Assembly: GCA_944321125.1 (NCBI GenBank)
Contig: CALUKD010000001.1
Location: forward strand, 248,001 to 312,000
Length of the DNA: 64,000 nt
From: Candidatus Butyricimonas faecavium
GTDB lineage: Bacteria; Bacteroidota; Bacteroidia; Bacteroidales; Marinifilaceae
Reading direction: 5' to 3'
Below are positions 43,004-52,803 of the stretch, piece after piece; position 1 is the stretch's first letter; the number at the start of each line of letters is the position of its first letter. A program made the position numbers and the translations under genes. The notes under the pieces are model-generated. The model searched no databases. It was not told where the DNA came from and saw nothing but the letters and a program-made list of their open reading frames with translations.

Positions 43004-44560
43004 TTAATTAATATTTTCACTATCTGGTTTCGGAAAAACAAAGGACTCTGGATTCATCCCTGATCTTAAACTTTCTCCATACTTCTTATAATAAAAGAAT
43101 GTCTGCCCTTCCTGAAAGAACTCGCGTCTCACCTCTCCCAAAAGCCGAGCCTTGAAAGTCTCCATATCAACAATACCTAAATCCACATCCCCTTTACAAT
43201 TTCTCCCCACACGTACCAATTTCAAATAATTTGCAGCTTGTCCGAAATCTCCTAAAGAAGCATAATATTCCGCTAAAATAAAATGCATCTCACTCAAGCG
43301 CATCATCGGAACCATATCCTCGATTTTCGATACCAAATCTTTTTCCGAATTCGGACGGATATTCTTCAACGGCATACTTGCTGGATAAAAATCATCTGTT
43401 GTTTTAATCAATTTCAAACGAAAATCACCACCATCAGCAAGATCATAATTCCAAACTTCATCATATTTAGCCAAAGACAAGCAAGAATTACTAGTTGATT
43501 CAGAATATTCACTGTAATCCTGTTGTAGTAACGGGTATGATAAACAGAATATTAAATCCTGGGTACATTTCCGATCATAATCCAAACGACTATCCCAACC
43601 ATTTTCCGTGTATTGCAATGCCAAATATCCTTCTGCCCATTTGAAATCAACCACTTCTTGAGCATTTTTAGCCGCTGCTGCTAACTTTTCTCCTCCCCAA
43701 TAATTATACACACGCGCCAATAAACCGGTCACAGCCATAGCATTGATTCGATAACCACGGTAATGATAGAAAGGTAAACTTATCACCTCTGATCCGTCCT
43801 CAGCAGAAGAAAGGGCGTAGGTATCAAAACGATACTGTGCACCCAAAGCTTGCCGGTGAGCTAAATCCAATGTATCATAAGCCATAATCATTTCTTTCGC
43901 CATTAAAAGATCAGCTTCTATTTTCTCTAACGTCTCTTCCACGGTCAATGCAGCTTGTCCTCCATAATACGGGAATTCAGTCACATAAGGAATATATATA
44001 CCGGCAGGATTAGTTACTAATGCCGGAGCAAACAAACGCAATAAATCAAAATGAATCAATGCCCTGGCAGCCAATGCCTCTCCTTTTATCATCTGGCGTT
44101 CCACCTCCCCTGCACGAAAATCTTCCGTTTTTAAATCATCAATATGATTAATAATATTATTACAATTGGCTATTGTATTATACCCCTTTGCCCAAATATC
44201 TCCAATGGCATTTTTTATATCTTCATTTGCATCATAATCAAACTTCGTACCTTGGTAATAATAATGATACTGAGTAATACAGGACTCCCACGTATTATCC
44301 TCTCCATATATTCTATACACCTGCCCCATGGCATCAATCAACCCAAAAGTCAATTCTCGTCCATATAAAGAAGTACTTGCCATTTGCTGATACACACCGT
44401 TCAAAGCATTTTGAAATCCTGTGGCTTCTTTAAATAAATCTTCTTCTTCCACTGTGTCTTCAGGAGAAACATCCAACCAGTCGGTACATGCCGATAAGAA
44501 CAAGCCACACGTCAATAAAATCAATATATTTATCTTTTTCATATCTCTAGTTTTTTTCAT
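43004..44560 (-). CDS. SusD/RagB-family surface nutrient-binding lipoprotein (L2)
   Basis: The 518-residue protein has lipobox FLSAC, then TDWLDVSPEDTV. The SusD helices include EALAARALIHFDLLRLFAPAL and, near the end, LAEYYASLGDFGQAANYLKLVR. It is the lid of the L2 SusC encoded upstream. Its ATG overlaps the SusC stop by one base (TAATG). A second ATG six codons in (44542, MKKINIL) would also give a normal signal peptide. Confidence 0.92.
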   Translation of the reverse strand: MKKTRDMKKINILILLTCGLFLSACTDWLDVSPEDTVEEEDLFKEATGFQNALNGVYQQMASTSLYGRELTFGLIDAMGQVYRIYGEDNTWESCITQYHYYYQGTKFDYDANEDIKNAIGDIWAKGYNTIANCNNIINHIDDLKTEDFRAGEVERQMIKGEALAARALIHFDLLRLFAPALVTNPAGIYIPYVTEFPYYGGQAALTVEETLEKIEADLLMAKEMIMAYDTLDLAHRQALGAQYRFDTYALSSAEDGSEVISLPFYHYRGYRINAMAVTGLLARVYNYWGGEKLAAAAKNAQEVVDFKWAEGYLALQYTENGWDSRLDYDRKCTQDLIFCLSYPLLQQDYSEYSESTSNSCLSLAKYDEVWNYDLADGGDFRLKLIKTTDDFYPASMPLKNIRPNSEKDLVSKIEDMVPMMRLSEMHFILAEYYASLGDFGQAANYLKLVRVGRNCKGDVDLGIVDMETFKARLLGEVRREFFQEGQTFFYYKKYGESLRSGMNPESFVFPKPDSENIN

Positions 44561-47500
44561 TATAATGAAACTTTGATAGAGAACGTCACCGTACGAGCGA
44601 AAGGATAACTCGTTCCTCTCTCCTGTTTCACACTGGAAAGATGCAAAATGTCGTTCATACCGAAGCTAAAACGCAACATACTCAAATTCAATTTATTTGT
44701 AATATTGGACGGTAAATCATACCCCAATTCCAAAGAGTTCCAAGATAACATATTGTAATCCTGAACAAAACGAGAAGTCGGCTTTGTTTGCTCCACAACG
44801 TCTCGCCCTACAACCAAACTTTTATATTTTGCCTTATCACCTGGTTTTGTCCACCGACTGGTTAACACTCGCTCGTCCACATTATCCGTATAAACATTTA
44901 CATTTTCCACTTTATCCACCAATGTTTGGTTATAACGTTGTCCTCCGGCTTCATACATGAAATTCGTAAACAAACTAAATTGTTTATAAACGATATTGAA
45001 ACCGAAAGTTCCTTGTGCTTTGGGCTCTGACGTTCCTAAAGCAACTTGATCCGAAGCGGACCAAACTTTTGTCAATTGGCCATTACGACTTACAAATACT
45101 TCCTGACCATCAGCAGGATTAATACCTAACGAACGAACTCCAAAAATAGAATTCAAAGAACCTCCCTCCACATATTGCAAGAAAGGTTGCGATTGCAACG
45201 CTCTATCCGGATCATCATAAGCCAATTGTTCCGAGAACATTTCTTGCACACGTTCATTATAAGCACGCAAACTCTCTGAAATTTTTTCTATCCGGTTCTT
45301 GTTGTGCGCCAAATTAAAGTTAAAGATAACAGACCAATCCTTTCTCTGATAAGCAGTCACTCGCACATCAAACTCGTACCCCTTATTCGAAACCTCACCC
45401 ACATTGTCTCGATAAGAAGTAAAACCAGTAGAAGTAGGTACTGTCACGTCATTTACCAAGTCAATTGTACGCTTATCATAATAAGATCCCTTCACATACA
45501 ACAAATCATCAAATAATGACAACTCTGCTCCAATATCAAATGTATTGGTTGTCTCCCAAGTTAAATCCTTATTTCCCAGTGCTTTCAACCTAGTGCTCAA
45601 CCCCGTTTTATACCATTCATCCGTTACGATATCATAAGTAGACCGAGCAGCATAAGCTGGAAAATTCGCCTTACCAATTTGCCCGTAAGAAGCACGAAGT
45701 TTTAATTGATTAACAAACCCCAACGATTGGATGAAATCATATTTATGTAAGTTTATTCCTAACCCAAATGACCAAAAAGGTGCAAAACGCTGATCAGACC
45801 CAAATGTCGAGGAACCATCCATACGGATAGAAGCATCCAAAAGATAAATATCTTTATACGAATAGTTCAATGAAAACAAGAATCCTACTAAACGTTTAGT
45901 ACTTTCACTAAAACGGGTCTTTTGATACATTTCTTTAGCATATTCCGGAGATGAAAGTACACCGGATGGAAAACCTATATAGGTTGCACTATTCGCTTTA
46001 GATTTATCCTCTTGCACGGAAATTCCTGCCAAAGCATTTATCATATGGCTATTCAAAACCTTATTGAATGACAATGTGGCATTCATATCCACACTAAAAC
46101 TATTGTCATTATCCAAATACAATGTTCCTGAATTCAAATTTTCCAAAGACAAGATATTTAAATTACCTGACTGGTGCGATAATGGATCATAAAAACGTTC
46201 AGTATTACCTATTGTCTTAGTCAAACTCAACTGACCTTTTAATAATAATCCGTCAATAATATTCCAATTAACCGACAAATTATTGATAAATTCCTCAGAA
46301 CTTCCCTTATTAAAATTATTCAAACTCGGTTCATACATCGGATTCACTCTCCGACTATCAGAACCCTTTCCCCAATATTTCATCGTCGGATTATACACAC
46401 CATTTTCGTCTTTATATGTATCATAAGGTAATTGCTTGGCAAAATCAGCAAAATTTCCGTAAGGAGATTCCTCCGTACGTACACGCTGATAGGTCACCGT
46501 ATTTTTTACCAAAAATGTTTTATAATTATATGATAAAGAAACTCCGGCTCCCATACGATCACGCAAAGATCCTTTCATCACACCATCTTGATTAGCATAT
46601 TGTAATTCTATACCGAAACGCACGCTCTCGCTACCTCCATCAACATACAGACTATGAGAATGATTGAATACCGTCTGTAATGGTTTTGCCAACCAATAAG
46701 TGTCCACTCCTTTCACGACATTCGCTAATTTACTATTATATTCTTTATCCAAAGTATACTTATCCGTGTAGCCATCATCATTCGTGGCAAAATCATAACA
46801 TCCCGCCAAACGCTCTACTTCCAATTTTTCTTTGGCATTCAATAAACGGTAATCCGTCAAATCTGGAAACGTAATATCACCCACGAAACTATAATCAACG
46901 TTCAACTTACCGGCTTTAGGAGGAATTGTAGTAATTACTACCACTCCATTAGCTGCACGCGATCCGTAAAGAGCTGTTGCAGTAGCATCTTTCAAAATGG
47001 TGATCGACTCGATTCGATTCGGGTCCATATCATACAACTTACTCACACTCACCTCGAAACCATCCATAATAAATGTCGGGAGATTCGGGTTGTCTACCAA
47101 GTTCGATTTCGACAAAGCGTCCCTGTCTAACTGTTTCACCCCTAATCCGGATTCTCCACGAATATATACCTCAGGTAAAGCATTGGGATCTGATCCCCAA
47201 CGATTATTCTCTTTAATTCGGAAAGAAGGATCGAACGTTTGCAAGGCTTTAATGACATTCGTCTTCGACACTTTAAGTAAATCCTCTTTTTTCACAGTGA
47301 CAGCATTACCCGTAAAACTTGAATTCCGAATATTCATAAACCCGGTCACGACAACATCATCCAACGTCGCCACATCTTCCTCCATCACCACATTAATCGT
47401 ATCCTTCCCCGCATATACGATCTCTTGTGTTTTCATACCTATAAAAGAATATACGAGAGAAAACTTTTTCGGAGCATTCGGTATCGAAAGCTGATACATC

Positions 47501-47973
47501 CCCTCAACATTTGTCGCAGTACCTATTGTAAACCCTTTCAATTGCACAGTAACACCGGGTAAAGGTTTCTTCTTCTTATCAACCACTTTTCCAACAATAC
47601 GAATAATTTTTGCCTGTTGTTCTGCCATCTCTCTAACAATATACACCCCTCCCTCCTTAAAAAATTCAAACCGAGTATCCTTTAAGACCTGTCTCAACGC
47701 CTCGGCAATATCCATATCAGTAATTTTTATCCCTTGACATTGAACCTGTTTTGTTTTACCAGCATCATAAAGAATCCGTACTCCCGACTGATCTTTTATT
47801 TGCCGCAACACCTCATTCAGCGTCCCTGCTTTTACTGTAAGAGTAATTTTTTGAGTAAAAGCATTCACTGAAGTAAAGAAAAAGAATACTAAAAATAGAG
47901 TCAATTTCATCACTAAAAAAATTTTTTTGACATAACGAGAATTCTCCCACACGTCAGGTGGATTTTTTTTCAT
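44560..47973 (-). CDS. SusC/RagA-family TonB-dependent transporter with STN domain (L2)
   Basis: The 1137-residue protein has a long signal segment (to about residue 40) and an STN domain (about 42-115, ITLTVKAGTLNEVLRQIKDQ). The carboxypeptidase-regulatory-like domain covers about 125-205. A TonB box/plug follows (DDVVVTGF) with the signature LKDATATALYGSRAANG at about 325-341, then the barrel to the C-terminus. Energy comes from TonB/ExbBD. The STN domain pairs it with the FecR encoded upstream (48057-49217). It lies 83 bases after that fecR, with a hairpin (48012-48057) in the gap. Confidence 0.95.
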   Translation of the reverse strand: MKKNPPDVWENSRYVKKIFLVMKLTLFLVFFFFTSVNAFTQKITLTVKAGTLNEVLRQIKDQSGVRILYDAGKTKQVQCQGIKITDMDIAEALRQVLKDTRFEFFKEGGVYIVREMAEQQAKIIRIVGKVVDKKKKPLPGVTVQLKGFTIGTATNVEGMYQLSIPNAPKKFSLVYSFIGMKTQEIVYAGKDTINVVMEEDVATLDDVVVTGFMNIRNSSFTGNAVTVKKEDLLKVSKTNVIKALQTFDPSFRIKENNRWGSDPNALPEVYIRGESGLGVKQLDRDALSKSNLVDNPNLPTFIMDGFEVSVSKLYDMDPNRIESITILKDATATALYGSRAANGVVVITTIPPKAGKLNVDYSFVGDITFPDLTDYRLLNAKEKLEVERLAGCYDFATNDDGYTDKYTLDKEYNSKLANVVKGVDTYWLAKPLQTVFNHSHSLYVDGGSESVRFGIELQYANQDGVMKGSLRDRMGAGVSLSYNYKTFLVKNTVTYQRVRTEESPYGNFADFAKQLPYDTYKDENGVYNPTMKYWGKGSDSRRVNPMYEPSLNNFNKGSSEEFINNLSVNWNIIDGLLLKGQLSLTKTIGNTERFYDPLSHQSGNLNILSLENLNSGTLYLDNDNSFSVDMNATLSFNKVLNSHMINALAGISVQEDKSKANSATYIGFPSGVLSSPEYAKEMYQKTRFSESTKRLVGFLFSLNYSYKDIYLLDASIRMDGSSTFGSDQRFAPFWSFGLGINLHKYDFIQSLGFVNQLKLRASYGQIGKANFPAYAARSTYDIVTDEWYKTGLSTRLKALGNKDLTWETTNTFDIGAELSLFDDLLYVKGSYYDKRTIDLVNDVTVPTSTGFTSYRDNVGEVSNKGYEFDVRVTAYQRKDWSVIFNFNLAHNKNRIEKISESLRAYNERVQEMFSEQLAYDDPDRALQSQPFLQYVEGGSLNSIFGVRSLGINPADGQEVFVSRNGQLTKVWSASDQVALGTSEPKAQGTFGFNIVYKQFSLFTNFMYEAGGQRYNQTLVDKVENVNVYTDNVDERVLTSRWTKPGDKAKYKSLVVGRDVVEQTKPTSRFVQDYNMLSWNSLELGYDLPSNITNKLNLSMLRFSFGMNDILHLSSVKQERGTSYPFARTVTFSIKVSL

Positions 47974-48011
47974 AACTTTGTTTTTGTTTAAAGGGTTTAT
48001 AAACTCTAATT

Positions 48012-48057
48012 AAAGGATTTGATTCTATAGTTTGGTCGCTGGCGAATCGAATCCTTT
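48012..48057 (-). promoter_or_regulatory. stem-loop between L2 fecR and susC
   Basis: The arms 48012-48025 and 48044-48057 pair over 14 positions with one mismatch. The hairpin begins in the fecR stop codon. No T-run follows on the minus strand, so it is more likely an attenuator, RNA-processing or 3'-stabilising structure than a full terminator. L3 has a hairpin at the same place. Confidence 0.65.
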
Positions 48058-49217
48058 TATTTTACTTTTCGTACATAAATAACTTTATCTTGAACTTCAA
48101 ATTTCACATCTGTTCCTAATTCAAACAACCTTAATAATGGCTGTATGTCTGAATATTTATCCAATGTTCCCGACAATTCCAACTTCTTCAATTCCTCAGT
48201 CTCAAATTTTACCTGAAAATCATACCAACGAGCCAAAATATCCATAATCTCATCCAAACACTGTTCTTCAAAACAGAAAAGATTATCTTTCCAAGCCGTA
48301 TATAGTCGTGTATTTACCTTCCGCACAATAGGCAAATTATCCCCTGCTTCGCAAATTAATTGTTCTCCTGGTTTTATTAACACTTTATCTTGGGAATTTT
48401 TTAAATAACAAATACTTCCTTCTTCAAGCGTTGCTACTATTGACTTCTTATTGTAAACAGAAACATTGAACGCCGTCCCTAAAACTTTTATATCTCCCAT
48501 CGAAGTACTTACCACGAACGGATGAACAAAATCTTTAGCTACATCAAAATAAGCCTCTCCTTTCAAATAAACTTTCCGCTCTTTCCCTGCAAAATGAACA
48601 GGGAAGCGCAACTCTGTTTCTGAATTCAACCAAACTAAAGTTCCATCCGCTAATGTTAAGTGAAATTCTCCTCCACGGGGAACACTCATCACATGATACG
48701 CTGGAACTTTCTCCATTTTCAAAGAATCAGTCCTCATGCCATAAACCACACCTCTTGAATCAATCTCCACAACACCCTCTTTTGTCTCAAGTTTTACCCG
48801 CAACGTATCATCCAAAACAAGCTTTCTCCCATCCGCCAACTTCAGAATAGCCTTATTTGTCCCCGGCTGAAGAGTCGGAGTGATTTTCTCTACCAATTCG
48901 TAAGAATTTTTTTCCTGAGAAAGTTCCCCCTTATACATAACAACTAATCCCACGATCAAAGCAAAAATGGCAGCAACACCACCCACACGTTTTATTATTT
49001 GCCTTTGGTTTCTCCGACGCAATTTTCTAAAAGCAGATTCTGCGTCAAATCGTCCCTGTTCTTTCCCTTTCGTCTGCAAATATTTCGGATCAAATAAACG
49101 TTTCGACACCCGACGCACAATAGGATGTTCCTCATCTACCGACGAAGTGAAATAATCTTCATCTAAATACATTTTGACTTTTTCAGACCACTCATATATT
49201 TGCTTCCACTTTTTCAT
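48057..49217 (-). CDS. FecR-family anti-sigma factor (L2), no adjacent sigma gene
   Basis: From ATG 49217 (MKKWKQIYEW) the product has 386 residues. It has a cytoplasmic N-terminal part with basic RRRNQRQ before a membrane helix (about residues 80-98, GGVAAIFALIVGLVVMY). The FecR domain contains PRGGEFHLTLADGTLVWLNS and VYLKGEAYFDVAKD, and a C-terminal DUF4974 domain contains TRLYTAWKDNLFCFEE. The ATG at 49250 is disfavoured because it falls inside the block conserved with the L3 fecR upstream region, where L3 is non-coding. It should control the L2 SusC, but unlike L1 and L3 no sigma gene lies beside it. Confidence 0.9.
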   Translation of the reverse strand: MKKWKQIYEWSEKVKMYLDEDYFTSSVDEEHPIVRRVSKRLFDPKYLQTKGKEQGRFDAESAFRKLRRRNQRQIIKRVGGVAAIFALIVGLVVMYKGELSQEKNSYELVEKITPTLQPGTNKAILKLADGRKLVLDDTLRVKLETKEGVVEIDSRGVVYGMRTDSLKMEKVPAYHVMSVPRGGEFHLTLADGTLVWLNSETELRFPVHFAGKERKVYLKGEAYFDVAKDFVHPFVVSTSMGDIKVLGTAFNVSVYNKKSIVATLEEGSICYLKNSQDKVLIKPGEQLICEAGDNLPIVRKVNTRLYTAWKDNLFCFEEQCLDEIMDILARWYDFQVKFETEELKKLELSGTLDKYSDIQPLLRLFELGTDVKFEVQDKVIYVRKVK

Positions 49218-49230
49218 ATTTTTTATATAT

Positions 49231-49273
49231 CTTTCATTAGTAGAACACATGATTCAAAAAAACGGGTGACAAA
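49231..49273 (-). promoter_or_regulatory. ECF-type promoter block before L2 fecR (shared with L3)
   Basis: On the minus strand it begins TTTGTCACCCG followed by seven T, then ATGTGT 23 bases from the block start. It matches the block before L3 fecR (60198-60240) at 29 of 43 positions with no gap, including TTTGT, CCG, the T7 run and ATGTGT. Likely a promoter for a sigma factor common to both fecR genes. Confidence 0.6.
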
Positions 49274-49387
49274 TATTTTCAAAAAAATAAATAAAATGCA
49301 TGTATCACCACATGTTATCAGATGAAAAATAATGCGTAGTTTTTTTTGAAAAACTTATATAAATTAATAAAAACACTTTTGAAAACA

Positions 49388-49437
49388 AGAAAAGTACCAT
49401 TTGTCCCTATATTTCAAGTTCAAAATGATACTTTTCT
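49388..49437 (-). terminator. stem-loop after the L3 operon
   Basis: Arms 49388-49402 and 49423-49437 give a 15-bp stem with one C-A mismatch on the plus strand. On the minus-strand RNA this position is a G-U pair, so the structure is complete only in the minus-strand transcript. TGTTTTC and later TTTTT follow. It lies 53 bases beyond the last L3 gene. Confidence 0.65.
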
Positions 49438-49449
49438 AGATTAATAAGA

Positions 49450-49480
49450 ATTAGCTAAAAACTCTATAATTAGCTAAAAA
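49450..49480. repeat. direct repeat ATTAGCTAAAAA (two copies, 19-base period)
   Basis: Copies are at 49450-49461 and 49469-49480, each with a palindromic core TTAGCTAA, located just after the L3 operon stop. The purpose is unknown. Confidence 0.5.
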
Positions 49481-49489
49481 GAATTTTCT

Positions 49490-51553
49490 TTATAATTGAA
49501 GAAACTGTTTATACCATTGTATATATTTAGGGTCTGTAAGAGCTTCCATAATCTCTTTTCCCCATGCCTCCCATTCATCTCTTCTTTCTGGTTCTACAAC
49601 AAAAATATTTGCATATAAATCTGCGAACGGAATATCTTCCGGCCTTAAACCTTTACAGGCCTTCTTATAATCCTTAACACTGCTAACCTTACTCTTAAAT
49701 AATTTAGCTATATGGGCATAACAAAGCAGTTGCTGCGCATTTGGTATATTATATTGTTTAATAAATTGTATCGTTTTATTTATTTCATCAATAGAACATC
49801 TTGAGTTAGGCTTATAGAGGACACCGGACAGATCTGAATAAATTTGATTTACCACAGTTTGATCCACCTTCTCTGTTCCTATCTTCTCTCTAAATTTTTG
49901 GATATGAGAAAATAAATAATTTTTCATATCAGAACTTATCATGGAAAATTGAGGGTTATACAACATCCAAAATTCAGGAGAAGTTCTCTGTTCATCATTA
50001 AGCGAAGCAAATAATTCCACGGCAATAAGCGAAGCTTTAGGACTAGCCAGTTCACTCAAGGATGCCAAATATTTAATCATGAATTCCGGAGACCGATTCC
50101 CCATGGCATATTTTGCCTCAAAAACTCCCGATGCTTTATTGTCATCAAAAGCCTCTTTCAGCTGTTCAATAAAATTACCTTTCAATGCATTAGGTATCTT
50201 ATGTCGGATATTGCCTTCCTCATCAATGATAAACATTACATTAGGAACAACGATACCATATCTTCTAGCTATTTTCGGACCTTCTCCTTCTTCAATATTT
50301 ACTTTATAATTTATAAAGAATTTGTTCAAATAATCTGCCACTTCTTTTTGTGCAAAAAGTTTTTCATCTATCAGTTTTGAAGTTTGTCCATTATTATGGA
50401 TATTCAAAAATATATATTTTTGTTCCAAGCCAGCTTGTACAATAACCTTTTCCCATGTTTCTAGATTCTCCCAATACACGCCATCATTTCCCATACGCCT
50501 AGAGGTGAAAGCAATTCTAGCTACATCGTTTTTTTCAACTTCGTCTTTAATACATTCCACTGTACGAAGAGCAATCTCACCTAATCTCTTTCGGGAATAT
50601 GAAATGAATAACTTTGCTCCCTCGAATACCGTTCCCTTTTCCGTATCATCCAATACATTCAAACTTGCCTCAAGAACATCCAGAAAAACCTTCTCATCAT
50701 AATTTCCACGGGCTTCAGCCAACTCCGTCATCTTCAAAAGAGCTTCTTTACGAGGCACATCGAGACTTTCAAGCAGCGATTTAATAGCTGAAATCTTTTC
50801 ATATTTTTTTGCGGGTAACTGGTATACAATCATCATGTTCAATTCAGTTATAAAAGAATTATAAATCAATTTACCAACCTCTTCTTTCCCGACTTCTTTT
50901 TCAAAATATTCCCGATTCGCACAAACAAATTTCATCTCCTCACCCTCTATGGCTGTTGCCCGTGAACGTAATAATGCCCAATAAGTCGAATTCAGCTTAT
51001 CTTTTTCTGAAAGTTTGCTCCAAAGATCATCACCCACGGTTTGAGCCTTCACCACATCACCAGAAACAGAAAGCAACTTCCAGTATGCCATTTGCTCCGT
51101 TTTATCCAATTTTCCTGCCTGCAACAAAGCTTCATATTCGGCAAGACTGCTTGCTTTCAAACCATTTTCAACATTCTCTATCAACTCTTTGAGAGACATC
51201 GCCCCAACAATTTTATATATCAATTTACCATCGGAATTGATAATCAAGAAAGTAGGATATGCATCAACCCCATATTGTTTACCAATAGTCGGTCCTTCGC
51301 CTTTCTCCATGTCGACTTTTACACAAACAAAATTTTTATTGAAATACTCTCCGGCTTCTTTAAGTGTAAAAACATCATTAGCCATCATTTTACACGGACC
51401 GCACCACGAGGTATAACAGTCCAAAAATATGGGTTTATCCTCTACCTTTGCTTGCTCGCAAGCCTTCTTTAATGACAATTCCTGAAAACTTGTTTGAGCA
51501 AATAGAACCACGGAACTCAAGAGACCCCAAAACACTAACAATAATTTTCTCAT
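49490..51553 (-). CDS. exported protein with one active and one degenerate thioredoxin domain (L3)
   Basis: The 687-residue protein has a Sec signal peptide (residues 1-19). Thioredoxin domain 1 (about 22-132) has WCGPCK (Cys51, Cys54) and cis-Pro100. A helical linker covers about 135-375. A second thioredoxin-like domain (about 378-470) aligns with the first (IFLNIHNN, GEGPKIARRYGI, FIIDEEGNIRHKI) but has NGQTSK where WCGPCK is expected, so it lacks both redox cysteines. A further helical region runs to the end. It is probably a periplasmic disulfide reductase or isomerase with a binding domain. It is the last gene of L3, 24 bases after a paralogous thioredoxin gene. Confidence 0.85.
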   Translation of the reverse strand: MRKLLLVFWGLLSSVVLFAQTSFQELSLKKACEQAKVEDKPIFLDCYTSWCGPCKMMANDVFTLKEAGEYFNKNFVCVKVDMEKGEGPTIGKQYGVDAYPTFLIINSDGKLIYKIVGAMSLKELIENVENGLKASSLAEYEALLQAGKLDKTEQMAYWKLLSVSGDVVKAQTVGDDLWSKLSEKDKLNSTYWALLRSRATAIEGEEMKFVCANREYFEKEVGKEEVGKLIYNSFITELNMMIVYQLPAKKYEKISAIKSLLESLDVPRKEALLKMTELAEARGNYDEKVFLDVLEASLNVLDDTEKGTVFEGAKLFISYSRKRLGEIALRTVECIKDEVEKNDVARIAFTSRRMGNDGVYWENLETWEKVIVQAGLEQKYIFLNIHNNGQTSKLIDEKLFAQKEVADYLNKFFINYKVNIEEGEGPKIARRYGIVVPNVMFIIDEEGNIRHKIPNALKGNFIEQLKEAFDDNKASGVFEAKYAMGNRSPEFMIKYLASLSELASPKASLIAVELFASLNDEQRTSPEFWMLYNPQFSMISSDMKNYLFSHIQKFREKIGTEKVDQTVVNQIYSDLSGVLYKPNSRCSIDEINKTIQFIKQYNIPNAQQLLCYAHIAKLFKSKVSSVKDYKKACKGLRPEDIPFADLYANIFVVEPERRDEWEAWGKEIMEALTDPKYIQWYKQFLQL

Positions 51554-51577
51554 TTTCTTTTATTTATAACATTAATT

Positions 51578-52678
51578 CTATTCTTTTTTTCTAGCATTAA
51601 GCATATTTCCTAGTCCGATTTGCAAAGGCCGATGCTCTGTATGTTCATAGGTGTACTCATGTAACTTTATTACCCGCACATATTGTGCCTCTGTTCCAAA
51701 ATTTGCGATAAAAATTGTTACCGGAAAATAAAACCACACCAAATCCTCACCATCGATTTTCGGAAATTCTTTTTCACATAACACAAGTACTTTTTCTATT
51801 TTTTCCTTGTTTTCCTTATCTGCCCAAGCAGTACGCAATGCTTGCGCTAAAGAGCCATAAACATCAAGACGTGTCCGAGAGTTAAAGTGATGGGGAGCCA
51901 TCTGTTCTATAACTTTATCCAAATCATCCATTTTCTCTTTCCCTCGAATCATATCCCTTAATTTCATTTCAAAAGCTATCGAAATTCTTTCCAACACCTT
52001 TTCCTCTCCCATACTCTCACAAAATTGATCGAAATGAGCAAATAGGAAATCCATTGTTTCCGAACAAATAGGGGACAATATTTGATTATCGTAAATATAC
52101 CAATACTCTCTATTCGATTTCTCAGCATCTGGAACCACTTTGAACAATTCCGTACAAACCTCTCGTGCCTCTGGAACCATTTGGGCTTTTAATAATTCCT
52201 GTAAATAATTGGATAAAAAAGGAGCTTCCCGGTTGCCCTCCTTATACTGTTTTCTTAAACTAGCAATAGAAGTCGACATAGCCTCTTCCACCATTTTTTT
52301 AAATTCTAACGGGTCAATTGTAGCTCCGACAATTTGATTTTCTAATCCTTGATCAGTATTCAATAACAGGAATGTCGGATATGCCTGTACATTAAACTTT
52401 TCCTCTAGTTTTTTGCCATCTTCTTCCGCTCCCGTGTCATATTTTACACACACAAAATGTTTGTTCATAAACTCGCCCAATTGTACATTCGGGAATACAT
52501 CAGTAGCCATAACTTTACAAGGGCCACACCATGACGTATAAAGATCTACAAAAACCATTTTCCCTTCCGTTTTCGCTTTTTCACACGCTTCATTTAATGT
52601 CAATTTTTGGAAATTTGTCTGTCCGAAAGCCAGTACAGAACATAAAATTCCAACATAAATCAATAAAATTTTTTTCAT
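51578..52678 (-). CDS. exported thioredoxin-fold protein (L3)
   Basis: The 366-residue protein has a Sec signal peptide (residues 1-19) and a thioredoxin domain (about 22-135) with WCGPCK (Cys51, Cys54) and FNVQAYPTFLLL carrying the cis-Pro. About 230 residues of helical C-terminus follow. Its first 60 residues closely match those of the downstream protein (49490-51553), which indicates tandem duplication. It is separated from the upstream lipoprotein gene by 125 bases with a strong hairpin, so expression may be set apart from the SusCD genes. Confidence 0.87.
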   Translation of the reverse strand: MKKILLIYVGILCSVLAFGQTNFQKLTLNEACEKAKTEGKMVFVDLYTSWCGPCKVMATDVFPNVQLGEFMNKHFVCVKYDTGAEEDGKKLEEKFNVQAYPTFLLLNTDQGLENQIVGATIDPLEFKKMVEEAMSTSIASLRKQYKEGNREAPFLSNYLQELLKAQMVPEAREVCTELFKVVPDAEKSNREYWYIYDNQILSPICSETMDFLFAHFDQFCESMGEEKVLERISIAFEMKLRDMIRGKEKMDDLDKVIEQMAPHHFNSRTRLDVYGSLAQALRTAWADKENKEKIEKVLVLCEKEFPKIDGEDLVWFYFPVTIFIANFGTEAQYVRVIKLHEYTYEHTEHRPLQIGLGNMLNARKKE

Positions 52679-52744
52679 TTCAGTTCATTCTAAATTATAC
52701 AATACAAAACATCTTTTTCCCAATTCAGACCGTATGTTTCCCAA

Positions 52745-52769
52745 TGGAAGAGAGTTTAGCTCTCTTCCA
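52745..52769 (-). promoter_or_regulatory. intercistronic stem-loop before the L3 thioredoxin genes
   Basis: TGGAAGAGAG (52745-52754) pairs perfectly with CTCTCTTCCA (52760-52769) across a five-base loop. There is no T-run on the minus strand. It may attenuate or protect the transcript between the lipoprotein and thioredoxin genes. Confidence 0.65.
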
Positions 52770-52803
52770 CAAGCAATAATATTTTATAAGTGAATTACAA
52801 TAT

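Noticed and set aside
49250-49252. Upstream ATG as start of L2 fecR
   Set aside because: The ATGTGT there is part of a block conserved with non-coding sequence before L3 fecR. The next in-frame ATG at 49217 fits the family better.
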